A stretch of DNA of 64,000 nt from Hymenobacter edaphi (GTDB lineage Bacteria > Bacteroidota > Bacteroidia > Cytophagales > Hymenobacteraceae), in the NCBI RefSeq assembly GCF_003258365.1, contig NZ_QHKM01000002.1:434001-498000 (forward strand). The letters are read 5' to 3'. The notes under the pieces were generated by a model. That model was not told the DNA's origin and did not search any database. It saw only the letters and a program-made list of their open reading frames with translations. Below are positions 26,707 to 35,393 of the stretch, piece by piece (the first letter of the stretch is position 1; every line of letters begins with the position of its first letter). The position numbers were made by a program, and so were the translations under genes.

Positions 26707-28224
26707 TTAGTTGTAGCCCGGGTTCTGGGTCAGAATCGGGTTGGTCTGGATTTCCTGCACCGGGATGGGGAACAGCAAATCGTTCTGGTCGATGCGGGTG
26801 GCCGAGCCGGTGCGGGTGAAGAAGGCGTTCATCACCGGAATGGCGCGGTCGGTGCGCACCAGGTCAAACCAGCGGTGCCCCTCGAAGCTCAGCTCCAGGC
26901 GACGCTCCAGCTCGATGCGGGTGCGCAGCGCCTGGGTGGTGGTGCTGGCGGGCAGGTCTACGTTGGCGTTGGGCGTGTTTACCGGCAGGTTGCGCGAGCG
27001 GCGGATAACCTGGTTGACGGCCGTCAGGGCCGAGGTGTTGGGGCCGCTGGCTTCGTTCACGGCCTCGGCGTACATCAGCAGCACGTCGGCGTGGCGCAGC
27101 ACAATCCAGTCATTCTCCGCGTCGGTGGCGCTGGTGGGCGTGTCGATGTACTTCTTGGTGTAGTACTGCGCGTTGGCGGCCGGGTTGCTCGGCAGGGTGT
27201 AGGACGTGGCGGCGCGCACGTCGGTGGTGCCGCTGGCGGTGAAGGCCGCCACCAGGTCGGTATCCACGGTGTTGAACTGCTGCCCGGTGAAAGCCGCGCC
27301 CAGCAGCGCCGTCGACTGCGCGGAGCTGTAGGCGGGCATAAACCAGGTGGTAAAGGCGCTGCCCAGGCCCAGGGCGCCCTTGGTGTAGCGCGCCGCGAAG
27401 ATGATTTCGTTGTTCATCTCGTTGCTGGTGGCGAAGATGTTGGCGTACACCGGCAGCAAGGAGTAGGTGGTACCCGTGGCCAGAGCCTGCAGCTTGTCGG
27501 CGGCCTGCTGGTACTTCTTCTGGGTGAGCAGCACCTTGCCCAGCAGGGCGGTGGCGGCGCCCTTGGTGGCGCGGCCCAGGCTGGTGCCGGTTTGCGTCAC
27601 GGGCAGGTTGGCTTCGGCAAAGGCCAGGTCCTGCTCGATCTGCGCGTACACCTCCGCGGCCGGCCGGCGGCCAAACTGGTAGGCGTCCGGAATGCTCTCG
27701 ATTTCCTGGGTTACCAGCGGCACGTCGCCCCAGATGCGCACGGCGTTGAAGTAGGCCAGCGCCCGGATAAAGCGCACCTCGCCGTAGTAGCGGTTGCGGG
27801 TGGCCGCGGTGAGCTTGATGGCCCCGGCCCGGCTGAGCACGATGTTGCAGCGGGCAATGGCGCGGTACGTCGACTGCCAGTAGCTCTGCACGTGCTGGTT
27901 GTCGCTGATGAGGGTGAAGTCGTTGAACTCGTTCAGTCGCTCGCCGGAGGTAACGGTGAAGCTGTTGTCGGAGGGAATTTCGGCGAAGACAAACCAGCCC
28001 CGGCTGCCGCCCGAGCGGCCGTAGAAGTCCTGCAGCGACGAGTAGGCGGCCGTCACCCCGTTGAAGATGCTCAGCGAGTCGGTGTAGCCCTCGGTGGTGG
28101 GCAGGCGCGTCGGGTCGTTCAGCTCCAGGAACTGCTTGTCGCAGGAGCTGGTGCTGAAGGCCAGTAGGCCCAGCAGCGCCGCGGCGCTGGTGCCGGTCAG
28201 TATATTTTTGTAGGAGAAAGTCAT
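26707..28224 (-). CDS. susD: SusD/RagB-family outer-membrane lipoprotein
   Basis: The 505-residue surface glycan-binding lipoprotein starts at the ATG at 28224. Its signal peptide ends in the lipobox STSSC (residues about 24-28), followed by DKQFLELNDPTRLPTTEGY, the usual SusD opening. Helical TPR-like repeats carry the family motifs AEVRFIRALAYFNAVRIWGDVPLV-like (here EVRFIRALAYF and IWGDVPLVT). The C-terminal part has LRHADVLLMYAEAVNEAS, IELERRLELSFEGHRWFDLVR and the ending NPILTQNPGYN. It caps the SusC transporter encoded immediately upstream and delivers glycans to it. The bound polysaccharide is probably xylan-related from the neighbouring enzymes. Confidence 0.96.
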   Translation of the reverse strand: MTFSYKNILTGTSAAALLGLLAFSTSSCDKQFLELNDPTRLPTTEGYTDSLSIFNGVTAAYSSLQDFYGRSGGSRGWFVFAEIPSDNSFTVTSGERLNEFNDFTLISDNQHVQSYWQSTYRAIARCNIVLSRAGAIKLTAATRNRYYGEVRFIRALAYFNAVRIWGDVPLVTQEIESIPDAYQFGRRPAAEVYAQIEQDLAFAEANLPVTQTGTSLGRATKGAATALLGKVLLTQKKYQQAADKLQALATGTTYSLLPVYANIFATSNEMNNEIIFAARYTKGALGLGSAFTTWFMPAYSSAQSTALLGAAFTGQQFNTVDTDLVAAFTASGTTDVRAATSYTLPSNPAANAQYYTKKYIDTPTSATDAENDWIVLRHADVLLMYAEAVNEASGPNTSALTAVNQVIRRSRNLPVNTPNANVDLPASTTTQALRTRIELERRLELSFEGHRWFDLVRTDRAIPVMNAFFTRTGSATRIDQNDLLFPIPVQEIQTNPILTQNPGYN

Positions 28225-28240
28225 GGTGGGAAAGACGTCT

Positions 28241-28328
28241 GTCATGCTGAGCTTGTCGAAGCATCTCTACCGATAGTAATCTACTATCTGACGAAGCGGT
28301 AGAGATGCTTCGACAAGCTCAGCATGAC
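28241..28328. repeat. CATGCTGAGC-type inverted repeat, copy 3
   Basis: GTCATGCTGAGCTTGTCGAA and its exact complement TTCGACAAGCTCAGCATGAC bracket a stem with GCATCTCTACCG. It lies between susC and susD, where it might modulate their relative expression. Confidence 0.9.
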
Positions 28329-28340
28329 GTTCTGAAAGAG

Positions 28341-31300
28341 TTAGAAGCCAACTTGCACGCCCACGGTGAGGGTCCGGTTCATCGGGTAGGAGCCCTGATC
28401 GACGCCGTAGGTCGGGTTGGTGGTGTTGCCGTAGTTGTTGGCTTCGGGGTTGTAGCCCACGTACTTGGTGAAGGTGTACAGGTTCTGCACCGAGGTGTAG
28501 ATGCTCGCGTTCTGCAGGCTGGCCTTCTTCACCCACTCGACGGGCAGGTTGTAGCGCAAGGTCACGTTGCGCACCCGCAGGAAGGAGGCGTCGTGCATGA
28601 AGTAGGAGTTGAACACCGTGCGCAGCGAGCCGGAGGTCGTGGCGCGGGGCGTTTTGCCGTCGCCGGGGTCCTCGGGGCTGCGCCAGCGGTTCTCCATCTC
28701 GGCGCGGGCATTGAGCACGCCCGGCTGGTTGAAGGTGTACCGGTCGCCGCCGTAGAGCACGTCGCTGCCCTGCGAGCCTTGCAGCGTGACGGCCAGCGAG
28801 AGGCCCTTGTAACCGAAGGTGTTCTGCAGGCCGTAGGTGAAATCGGGGAAGGGGTTGCCGATGACGGTGATGTCCGCCGTGTTGATCTGCCCGTCGCCGT
28901 TCACGTCCTTGAACTTGAAGTCGCCCGGCACGATGGCCTGGTTGCTGGCCGTCCACTTCGGGCTGCTGTCCACGTCGGCCTGGTCGCGGTACACTCCCTC
29001 CTGCACGTAGCCGTAGAACACGCCCAGCGGCTGGCCCGGCACCACCCGGATGGAGCTGGTGTAGCCAAACACCGCGTCGAAGGTGATTTGCTCGTTGGCG
29101 CCGGCCAGGGCAATGACTTCGTTGCGGTTCAGGGTGAAGTTGGCCGCGGTGCTCCAGGTGAAGTCGCCCTCCACGATGTTGGCCGTGTTCAGCTGGATTT
29201 CCAGGCCGCGGTTGCGCACCTCGCCCACGTTGGCCAGGGCCCGCGAGGAGTAGCCCAGCAGGGAGGGAATGTTGCGGTTCAGCAGCAGGTCGGTGGTGTT
29301 GCGCTGGTAGCCGGCCACCGTCAGGTACACCCGGTCGCGCCACAAGCCCAGGTCGAAGCCCGCGTCGTACTGGGTGTTGGTTTCCCAGCCCAGGTTGCGC
29401 AGGGCCACGCCGTTGGGCGAGAAGCCGTAGAAGCGCGTGCCGGTACCGGTGCCAAACACGTAGTTGGCGGCCGTCTGGTAGCTCTGGTAGTTGTAGTCGC
29501 CGATGTTGTTGTTGCCGGTCACGCCGTAGGAGGCGCGCAGCTTCAGCTCACTGATGGCCGGAATGGCCTTGATGAAGCTTTCCTCGCCCACGCGCCAGGC
29601 CAAAGCCAGCGAGGGGAAGGTGGCGTAGCGGTTGTCGGGGCCGAAGCGGGAGCTGCCGTCGGTGCGCAGCGCGGCCGTCAGGATGTACCGCTCCCGGAAA
29701 GCGTAGTCGACGCGGCCAAACAGCGAGGTAAGCGAGTTGGCCGAGTAATTGGCCTGCCCGAACAGCTGCCCGGCGGCCGTGGCGTACTCGATGTCGGTGT
29801 TGGTGTAGGTGCCGGTCTGGCCCAGCACGGTGCTGCCCTCGTTGGTGTTGCGCTGGGCCGAGTAGCCGGCCAGCAGGGTCAGGTTGTGGTCGGCGCCGAA
29901 GGCGCGGTTATACGTCGCCGTGTTTTCCCACACCCAGTTCAGGTTGGTGCTGTTGCTCTGGCGCGCGTCCACGTTGTTGAGCACCGGCGTGGAGAGGTTG
30001 GCGCTGGGGTTGCTGACGGTGCCCAGCGTGGCCGGCACGTAGATGGCGCGGCGCGAGTTGAGCAGCTCCGCCCCGAAGTTGGTGCGCAGGTTCAGGCCCT
30101 TGATGATTTCAAAATCGAGGAACGAGGAGCCCAAAGCGCGCACGGCGCTGGTGCGGTCCTGGTACAGGTCGATGGGGGCCAGCGGGTTTAGCAGGTCGCC
30201 CGGGGCGGTGATGCCGAGGCCCGCGTTGCGGATGGCGGCGTAGTCGCCGTTGGCCAGGTACTTAGGCACGATGGGCGGCAGAATCAGGGCCGCCGTCACG
30301 ATGGCCGTTTCGCCGCCGGGGCCGCCGCCCGAGATGTTGCCCCCGTTGAAGCTGCCCGAAATCGGCTTCACGTCGGTGCGGGTGAAGTTCGGCGCCAGGC
30401 TCAAACCCAGCTTCAGCTTCTTGCTCAGCTGCGCGTCGTAGTTGGCGCGCAGGGCAAACCGGTCGAAGCCGGTGCCCTCAATCACCCCGTCCTGCTTGAA
30501 GTAGCTGCCCGAGACGTAGAAGCGCGAGAGGTTGGTGCCGCCCGAGGCCGAAAGCTGGTACTGCTGCTGCAGGCCGGTGCCGAAGATTTCGTTTTGCCAG
30601 TCGGTGTCGGCCAGCTCCGGGGCGCCTTCCAGCAGCTGGGCCGGAATGGCGCGGTTGCCGTTGCGGTACGACTCGCGCAGGTAGTCCAGGTACTGGTCGC
30701 GGCCCAGCATATCCACCTTCTTGGCCACCTGGATGATGCCGGTGTTGGCCGTGAAGTTGAAGCGGGTCTTGCCGTCGTTGCGCCCGCGCTTGGTCGTCAC
30801 AATCACGATGCCGTTGCCGCCGCGGGAGCCGTAAATGGCGCAGGCCGCCGCGTCCTTCAGGATCTGCACCGACTGGATGTCGCCGGGCGGAATCTGGTTG
30901 TAGCTGTCGGCGCTGTTGAGCGGGTAGCCGTCCACCACGTACAGCGGGGAGTTGCCGGCCGAAATCGAGCCCAGGCCGCGGATGCGGATAACGGCGCCGG
31001 CGCCCGGCTCGCCCGAGGGCTCGGTAATCTGCGCCCCGGCCACCAGGCCCACCAGCGCCTCGTTGGGCGAGGACACCGGCAGCAGCTCCACTTCCTTGGC
31101 CGAAATCGAGGCAATGGAAGTCGTCAGCAGCTTTTTCTCCTGCACCCCGTAGCCCACCACCACCACTTCGCTCAGCGTCTTGTTGTCGGGCTGCAGGCTC
31201 ACGCCCACGGTGCTGCGGCCGCTCACCGGCACTTCCTGCGCCAGGTAGCCGATAAAGCTGAACACCAGCGTAGCATCCCCGGGCGCGGTGATTTTGTAGC

Positions 31301-31541
31301 GGCCGTCGGGGTCGGTCTGGGTGCCGTTGGCGGTGCCCTTCACCACCACGTTGACGCCGGGAATGCCCTGGCCCTTTTCGTCGACCACGCGGCCCGAAAT
31401 GGTGCCGTCGGCAAGGATGGTGGTGGGGGCAGCGGCCGGCGCGCCGGCCAGGCTGGCCGTAGCCAGCGCGGCGGGCACCGGCAGCAGCACCAGCGGCTTC
31501 ACAAGCCAGCGCAGGGGAAATTGGAGTAAAGAACGAGGCAT
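28341..31541 (-). CDS. susC: SusC/RagA-family TonB-dependent transporter
   Basis: The 1,066-residue outer-membrane receptor starts at the ATG at 31541 (MPRSLLQFPLRWLVKPLVLL), giving a signal peptide; the long in-frame extension to 31802 is poorly supported. A carboxypeptidase-regulatory-like domain (about 46-125, ISGRVVDEKGQGIPGVNVVVKG) precedes the TonB-box-like LSEVVVVGYG segment and the plug (about 135-245, with IRIRGLGSI and PLYVVDGYP). A 22-strand barrel follows, closing with TLTVGVQVGF. It imports oligosaccharides captured by SusD. It is first in the minus-strand locus and divergent from lacI 2, with an operator-like site between. Confidence 0.96.
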   Translation of the reverse strand: MPRSLLQFPLRWLVKPLVLLPVPAALATASLAGAPAAAPTTILADGTISGRVVDEKGQGIPGVNVVVKGTANGTQTDPDGRYKITAPGDATLVFSFIGYLAQEVPVSGRSTVGVSLQPDNKTLSEVVVVGYGVQEKKLLTTSIASISAKEVELLPVSSPNEALVGLVAGAQITEPSGEPGAGAVIRIRGLGSISAGNSPLYVVDGYPLNSADSYNQIPPGDIQSVQILKDAAACAIYGSRGGNGIVIVTTKRGRNDGKTRFNFTANTGIIQVAKKVDMLGRDQYLDYLRESYRNGNRAIPAQLLEGAPELADTDWQNEIFGTGLQQQYQLSASGGTNLSRFYVSGSYFKQDGVIEGTGFDRFALRANYDAQLSKKLKLGLSLAPNFTRTDVKPISGSFNGGNISGGGPGGETAIVTAALILPPIVPKYLANGDYAAIRNAGLGITAPGDLLNPLAPIDLYQDRTSAVRALGSSFLDFEIIKGLNLRTNFGAELLNSRRAIYVPATLGTVSNPSANLSTPVLNNVDARQSNSTNLNWVWENTATYNRAFGADHNLTLLAGYSAQRNTNEGSTVLGQTGTYTNTDIEYATAAGQLFGQANYSANSLTSLFGRVDYAFRERYILTAALRTDGSSRFGPDNRYATFPSLALAWRVGEESFIKAIPAISELKLRASYGVTGNNNIGDYNYQSYQTAANYVFGTGTGTRFYGFSPNGVALRNLGWETNTQYDAGFDLGLWRDRVYLTVAGYQRNTTDLLLNRNIPSLLGYSSRALANVGEVRNRGLEIQLNTANIVEGDFTWSTAANFTLNRNEVIALAGANEQITFDAVFGYTSSIRVVPGQPLGVFYGYVQEGVYRDQADVDSSPKWTASNQAIVPGDFKFKDVNGDGQINTADITVIGNPFPDFTYGLQNTFGYKGLSLAVTLQGSQGSDVLYGGDRYTFNQPGVLNARAEMENRWRSPEDPGDGKTPRATTSGSLRTVFNSYFMHDASFLRVRNVTLRYNLPVEWVKKASLQNASIYTSVQNLYTFTKYVGYNPEANNYGNTTNPTYGVDQGSYPMNRTLTVGVQVGF

Positions 31542-32154
31542 GCGGGAGGGAGTGGGAATAAAGGTGTGTGCTAGGGAAAAAGGCCGGAGCGGGGCGTCGA
31601 CGATGCCGGGCGATGGGGCTGAGCCGGAATCGATATCGAGCGGGGTAAGCAGCCCGAATGCCGGCTGGGGAAGGGGAGCGTGGGTTGGGGTGAGCGGGCA
31701 CTCAACGCCGTTTCGGTCAGGGCTTTGGCGCGGAAGCGCGCCGGGCCGGGAGCGAGGGTGGGGAAGGGTGGATTTCTGTCGTTTTGCAGCGTCTGAGCGC
31801 ATTTGACAGAACTAAGTACAGCATACTTGCAGGCCGCTGACCCTTTGCCGATTGGGTTTATTTACGGAAACGTTTTCGAAAAAAACGCCGCAACTCACCG
31901 CCGCGGGCGCCCGCAACCGGGCAAATCCGAGCGCCTGACGCGGTTGTGAGTAAGCAGTTACTACGCCCGGATAATGGCCGGTGAGGTGCCGCTGGGGCAG
32001 GGGCAGGCACGCAGGGGGCAGCGGAGTGGTGCACCGGCCAGCCAGGGCCAAAACGCGGTTAACTGCGCGCTACCCGCTATCTTCACCGGCTACCTACCCG
32101 GCCCCGTCACGGCGGCCGGGCGCTTTTCTCTCTTTGCTTGCCCTTGCCCCGCGC
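31542..32154. other. 613-bp divergent regulatory region between susC and lacI 2
   Basis: No credible gene is present; both flanking reading frames run into this DNA only as unsupported extensions. It contains a LacI-type operator-like palindrome at 31865-31878. A possible susC -7 box lies on the minus strand at 31807-31814 (TAGTTCTG, one mismatch to TAnnTTTG). Confidence 0.6.
31865..31878. promoter_or_regulatory. LacI-type operator between susC and lacI 2
   Basis: CGGAAACGTTTTCG is palindromic at 12 of 14 positions with the central CG typical of LacI/GalR operators. Its place between a lacI gene and the divergent susC supports local control of the locus. Confidence 0.6.
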
Positions 32155-33183
32155 ATGCCCGCTTCGCCCCTGCAACGCACCAACCTTAAAAAGCTGGCGC
32201 AAGAACTTAACCTCTCGATTTCCACCGTTTCGCGGGCCCTCAACGACAGCTACGAAATAGCCGCCGACACCAAGGAGCGCGTCAAGCAGAAGGCGCAGGA
32301 GCTGGGCTACGAGCCCAATCCCTACGCCAGCGGCCTGCGCAGCCGCAAAAGCAAAACCATCGGGCTGGTCATTCCTGAAGTGGCCAACAACTTCTTTTCC
32401 CTGGCCATCGACGGGGTGGAGGAAATTGCGCGGGCCAACGACTACCACGTGCTCATCTACCTCACCCACGAAAGCCACGAGCGGGAAGCCACCATCATTC
32501 AGCACTTGGCCGGCGGGCGCGTCGACGGCATTCTGATGTCGGTGGCCAGCGAGAGCCCCGACGCCAGCCACCTCGCCACCCTGGTGGAAAGCAACGTGCC
32601 GCTGGTGTTTTTCGACCGGGTGGGGGAGGGCATTGCCACCGCCCGCGTCACCACCGACGACTACGCCAGCGGCTACCGCGCCACCGAGCACCTCGTCGAG
32701 CAGGGCTGCCGCCGCGTGGCCTACCTGCTCATTTCCGACACGCTGTCCATCGGGCAGAAACGCATGGAGGGCTACCGCGCCGCCCTGCAGGCCCACGGCC
32801 TGCCCGCCGACGCGGCGCTCATCGTGCCCGGCACCCTCGACCGCGACCAGAACACCCGGCGCATCCGGGAGCTGCTGGAGCAGGACCCGGCCATCGACGG
32901 CATCTTTGCCTCCGTCGAGACGCTGGCCATCAGCAGCTACGAGGCCTGCCAGCAGCTGGGCCGCCGGGTGCCCGAAGAGGTGAAAATCATCAGCTTCTCC
33001 AACCTGGCCACCGCCGCCTACCTCAATCCGCCGCTGACCACCATCCGGCAGCCGGCCTACGAGATGGGCAAAAAAGCGGCGGAAATCCTGTTCCGGGCCA
33101 TCAGCAGAAACCGCCCGGTGCTCCCCACCCAGAGCGCCGAGCTGCAGTCGACGCTGGTGGTGCGCCGCTCCACGGGCGGGTAG
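32155..33183 (+). CDS. LacI-family transcriptional regulator 2
   Basis: The 342-residue regulator, from the ATG at 32155, has the helix-turn-helix NLKKLAQELNLSISTVSRALND and hinge ERVKQKAQELGYEPNPYASGLRSRKS. A sugar-sensing domain follows (LVIPEVANNFFSLAIDGVE, RVTTDDYASGYRATEHLVEQGCRRVAYL, DPAIDGIFASVETLAISSYEAC). An in-frame extension upstream to 31981 lacks family features. Its length equals that of regulator 1, but the sensor residues differ, so the ligands probably differ. Divergent from susC, it is the best candidate for direct control of the susCD operon through the palindrome between them. Confidence 0.93.
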   Translation: MPASPLQRTNLKKLAQELNLSISTVSRALNDSYEIAADTKERVKQKAQELGYEPNPYASGLRSRKSKTIGLVIPEVANNFFSLAIDGVEEIARANDYHVLIYLTHESHEREATIIQHLAGGRVDGILMSVASESPDASHLATLVESNVPLVFFDRVGEGIATARVTTDDYASGYRATEHLVEQGCRRVAYLLISDTLSIGQKRMEGYRAALQAHGLPADAALIVPGTLDRDQNTRRIRELLEQDPAIDGIFASVETLAISSYEACQQLGRRVPEEVKIISFSNLATAAYLNPPLTTIRQPAYEMGKKAAEILFRAISRNRPVLPTQSAELQSTLVVRRSTGG

Positions 33184-33212
33184 GGCGCGGCCCCAGGCTG
33201 CTGAACAAGCGA

Positions 33213-33246
33213 AACCGCCGGCTGGGACCTTCAGCCGGCGGTTTTC
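33213..33246 (+). terminator. Rho-independent terminator after lacI 2
   Basis: AACCGCCGGCTG (33213-33224) pairs with CAGCCGGCGGTT (33232-33243), followed by TTTTC overlapping the stem end. Confidence 0.85.
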
Positions 33247-33326
33247 TTGGAGCGGTTTATCGGCCCCAAAACCTGGGCCCGGGGCGCCACCCAGCGCATG
33301 CCCCGCGTGGCGTTTTTCGGCGCGGG

Positions 33327-34253
33327 CTAGGGCCGGTCGGGCGCCGGCGGCTCGGTCAGGCGCAGCCGCAGCTGCGCCGCTTCGTCTTCCAGGGCCAGGG
33401 TGCGAAACCGGATTTTGGCCTCCAGGTCCAGTTGGGCGCGTTCCAGCTCGTCTTCGCGCTGGCGCAGGGCCTGTTCGATCTGCTTTTGGGCGTGGATGTC
33501 GGTGCAGGAGCCGAACCACTTCTGCACCCGGCCCGCCGCGCCGAGCAGCGGCTGGGCCCGCCCGATAAACCAGCGGTAGGCGCCGTCGTGGCGGCGCAGG
33601 CGGTACTCGATTTCGTAGGGTGCGGCGTCGCGCACCGATTCCGTCCAGCGAGCAAGGCAGCGGGCCAGGTCGTCGGGGTGCAGCACCGTCTGCCAGCCCG
33701 AAGCCAGGGCCTGCGCGGGCGTCTGGCCGGTGTAGTGCAGCCAGACGGGGTTGAAGTACGTTACCGCGCCGTCGGGCTGGGCAATCCAGAGCATGCCGGG
33801 CGCCAGTTCCACCAGCTGCTGCAGCTCCTGCTGGCGTTGCCGGTGCCGGAGCGCCTCGGTCTGCAGCTCGGTAATATCCTTGGTGATGCCCTGAAAGCGC
33901 AGCGCCTGGCTACGGGCCGCGTCGAACACGGCCAGGCCGGTGGTGCGCACCCAGCGCACCTGTCCCTCGGGCAGCAGCACGCGGTATTCCACCGTGAGGC
34001 GGCCGGTGCCGCTTGGGTCGAGGGCCTGGGTGAGCTGCTGCTCCACCCGGGCGCGGTCGTCGGGGTGAGAGGCGCCCAGCACGTCGGCCAGGGTCACGTC
34101 GGCGTCGGGCAACAGGCCAAAGAGGTGCTTGCAGCGGGCCGAGCAGGTGAAGCGGTGGGCGGGCAGATCCATTTCCCACACGCCGATGCCGGCGGCATTC
34201 AGCGCCGCGTCGATGCGTTCCGGGGTCAGGGCAGAGCCGAGAGAGGCAGGCAT
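33327..34253 (-). CDS. PAS/PAC-domain sensor protein without a kinase domain
   Basis: The 308-residue cytoplasmic protein has two PAS/PAC units. The first spans about residues 10-130 (IGVWEMDLPAHRFTCSARCKHLFGL, FQGITKDITELQ). The second spans about 140-260 (LAPGMLWIAQPDGAVTYFNPVWLHYTG, EYRLRRHDGAYRWFIGRAQPL, FGSCTDIHAQKQIEQALR). A coiled-coil (about 260-300) ends the protein. No H box, ATPase, GGDEF or output domain follows, so this is either a free-standing sensor or a kinase that lost its catalytic half. It lies 25 bases after a small gene on the same strand, and the two may form an operon. No transmembrane segment is visible. Confidence 0.85.
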   Translation of the reverse strand: MPASLGSALTPERIDAALNAAGIGVWEMDLPAHRFTCSARCKHLFGLLPDADVTLADVLGASHPDDRARVEQQLTQALDPSGTGRLTVEYRVLLPEGQVRWVRTTGLAVFDAARSQALRFQGITKDITELQTEALRHRQRQQELQQLVELAPGMLWIAQPDGAVTYFNPVWLHYTGQTPAQALASGWQTVLHPDDLARCLARWTESVRDAAPYEIEYRLRRHDGAYRWFIGRAQPLLGAAGRVQKWFGSCTDIHAQKQIEQALRQREDELERAQLDLEAKIRFRTLALEDEAAQLRLRLTEPPAPDRP

Positions 34254-34278
34254 TAGGGCAAGGGTGAGGCGTGCGACG

Positions 34279-34644
34279 TCAGGGGTGGGTGAGCTGCAGC
34301 TCCAGCCCCGACTGAAAATACAGCACCATCTGCCGCACGCTCCCGTCGGACGAGCGGCGCAGGCGCGTAATTAGGGCTTGGGCTGCGCCCTCGGGCAGGC
34401 GCAGCACCAGAAACGGCTGGCCCAGCTGCGCGTGGCGCTGCAGGTGCCAGGTGCCGGCGAGGGGGGCGCCAACGCCGTTTTGCAGCTGCAGGGCGTCGGC
34501 GGTGAGGTGTAAGTGCGTAGCTTCGCCCCACAGCGGCTCGGGGGCTGCGGCCGCGCGCAGCTGCACAATGCGCCAGGGCCCGAGCAGCTGCGAAGCGGCC
34601 AGCGCTGGTAAATTCACGTCGTATAACGCGGTCAGATCAGACAC
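34279..34644 (-). CDS. Small hypothetical protein upstream of the PAS protein
   Basis: The 121-residue protein starts with GTG at 34644 (VSDLTALYDVNLPALAASQLLGPWRIVQL). It alternates short hydrophobic strands and polar turns (HLHLTADALQLQNGVGAPLAGTWHLQRH, PFLVLRLPEG, MVLYFQSGLELQLTHP), which suggests a small beta-barrel or lipocalin-like fold. GPWRIVQL followed by GTWHL recalls the GxW motif of lipocalins, but this is weak. There is no signal peptide. It is the first gene of a likely two-gene unit with the PAS protein and is divergent from the AT-hook gene. No family is recognised. Confidence 0.65.
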   Translation of the reverse strand: MSDLTALYDVNLPALAASQLLGPWRIVQLRAAAAPEPLWGEATHLHLTADALQLQNGVGAPLAGTWHLQRHAQLGQPFLVLRLPEGAAQALITRLRRSSDGSVRQMVLYFQSGLELQLTHP

Positions 34645-34766
34645 GGGCCGGCGGCGGGTAAGAGGTCGATTGAATACTCATCAGCATGCAGCCGAGTCGT
34701 TTTATTCTGGCCAGGGTGGGCCGTTTTGCGTAAACACAGGAATTTTCCACCCAAGCCGTACTTGTC

Positions 34767-35273
34767 ATGAGCCCAACTGAAGGTGACCCCACCCCTGAGC
34801 CAGCAGTACCGTCCGATGCCGCTTCGGAAAACTCCGAATACGCAGTGGAGCCTCCGGCGGAGGATTTGGGTATGACAAAAATAGAGAAAAGTATTACACA
34901 AATCGTGGAGGAGACGCCGCCGGAGCAACCCGGCGACGCGGCCGTGGTGGAAGTGCCGCTGGGCCGGGGCCGCCGCCCCGGCCGCCCGCCGCGCACCACC
35001 GAGGCGCCCGTCACGTGGTCGGTGCGCGGGGTGAGCCGCGACGCGCGCGCCAGCTTCGAGCGGGGCGCGGCCCGGGCCGGCAAGACGCTGGGCCAGTACC
35101 TGAACGATGACGTGCGCCGCCTGGTGGAGCAGCAGCTGGCCGAAACCAACCCGCCGGCCACCCTGCAGGCCGAAATTCAGTACCTGCGCCAGCTGGTCGA
35201 AAACCTGACCACCATGATCGGCGCCACCCCGCCCGCCGCGGCCCGGGACGAGGCACCGCCCGCGGCCGAGTAA
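34767..35273 (+). CDS. AT-hook plus ribbon-helix-helix DNA-binding protein
   Basis: The 168-residue protein has an acidic, Pro-rich N-terminus (1-60) and an AT-hook-like core GRGRRPGRPPR at 66-76. A ribbon-helix-helix-like segment follows at about 84-123 (WSVRGVSRDARASFERGAARAGKTLGQYLNDDVRRLVEQQ), then a short helical segment (131-150) that could be a coiled coil. It looks like a small nucleoid-associated or plasmid-maintenance-type regulator that contacts both grooves of DNA. The combination is inferred from motifs; neither domain was confirmed by profile. It is divergent from the PAS pair and followed by a GC-rich hairpin. No toxin partner is adjacent. Confidence 0.7.
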   Translation: MSPTEGDPTPEPAVPSDAASENSEYAVEPPAEDLGMTKIEKSITQIVEETPPEQPGDAAVVEVPLGRGRRPGRPPRTTEAPVTWSVRGVSRDARASFERGAARAGKTLGQYLNDDVRRLVEQQLAETNPPATLQAEIQYLRQLVENLTTMIGATPPAAARDEAPPAAE

Positions 35274-35308
35274 TACCCGCCGCGGCCGTTCGTTTGCTAT
35301 ACTTGGGG

Positions 35309-35368
35309 CGGCCAGCGGGCCCGGAGCGGGCGGCCGGGACGTGCTGCCCGCTCCGGGCCCGCCGGCCG
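35309..35368. repeat. 22-bp GC-rich hairpin upstream of the broken gene
   Basis: 35309-35330 pairs with 35347-35368 with a single mismatch and a 16-base loop. It either ends the AT-hook transcript or forms a leader hairpin before 35394. No T run is present. Confidence 0.65.
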
Positions 35369-35393
35369 CGTTACCCGCTTTACCCCGCTACCT

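Noticed and set aside
31542-31802. N-terminal extension of SusC
   Set aside because: The residues are Pro/Arg-rich with no signal character; a proper signal peptide starts at 31541.
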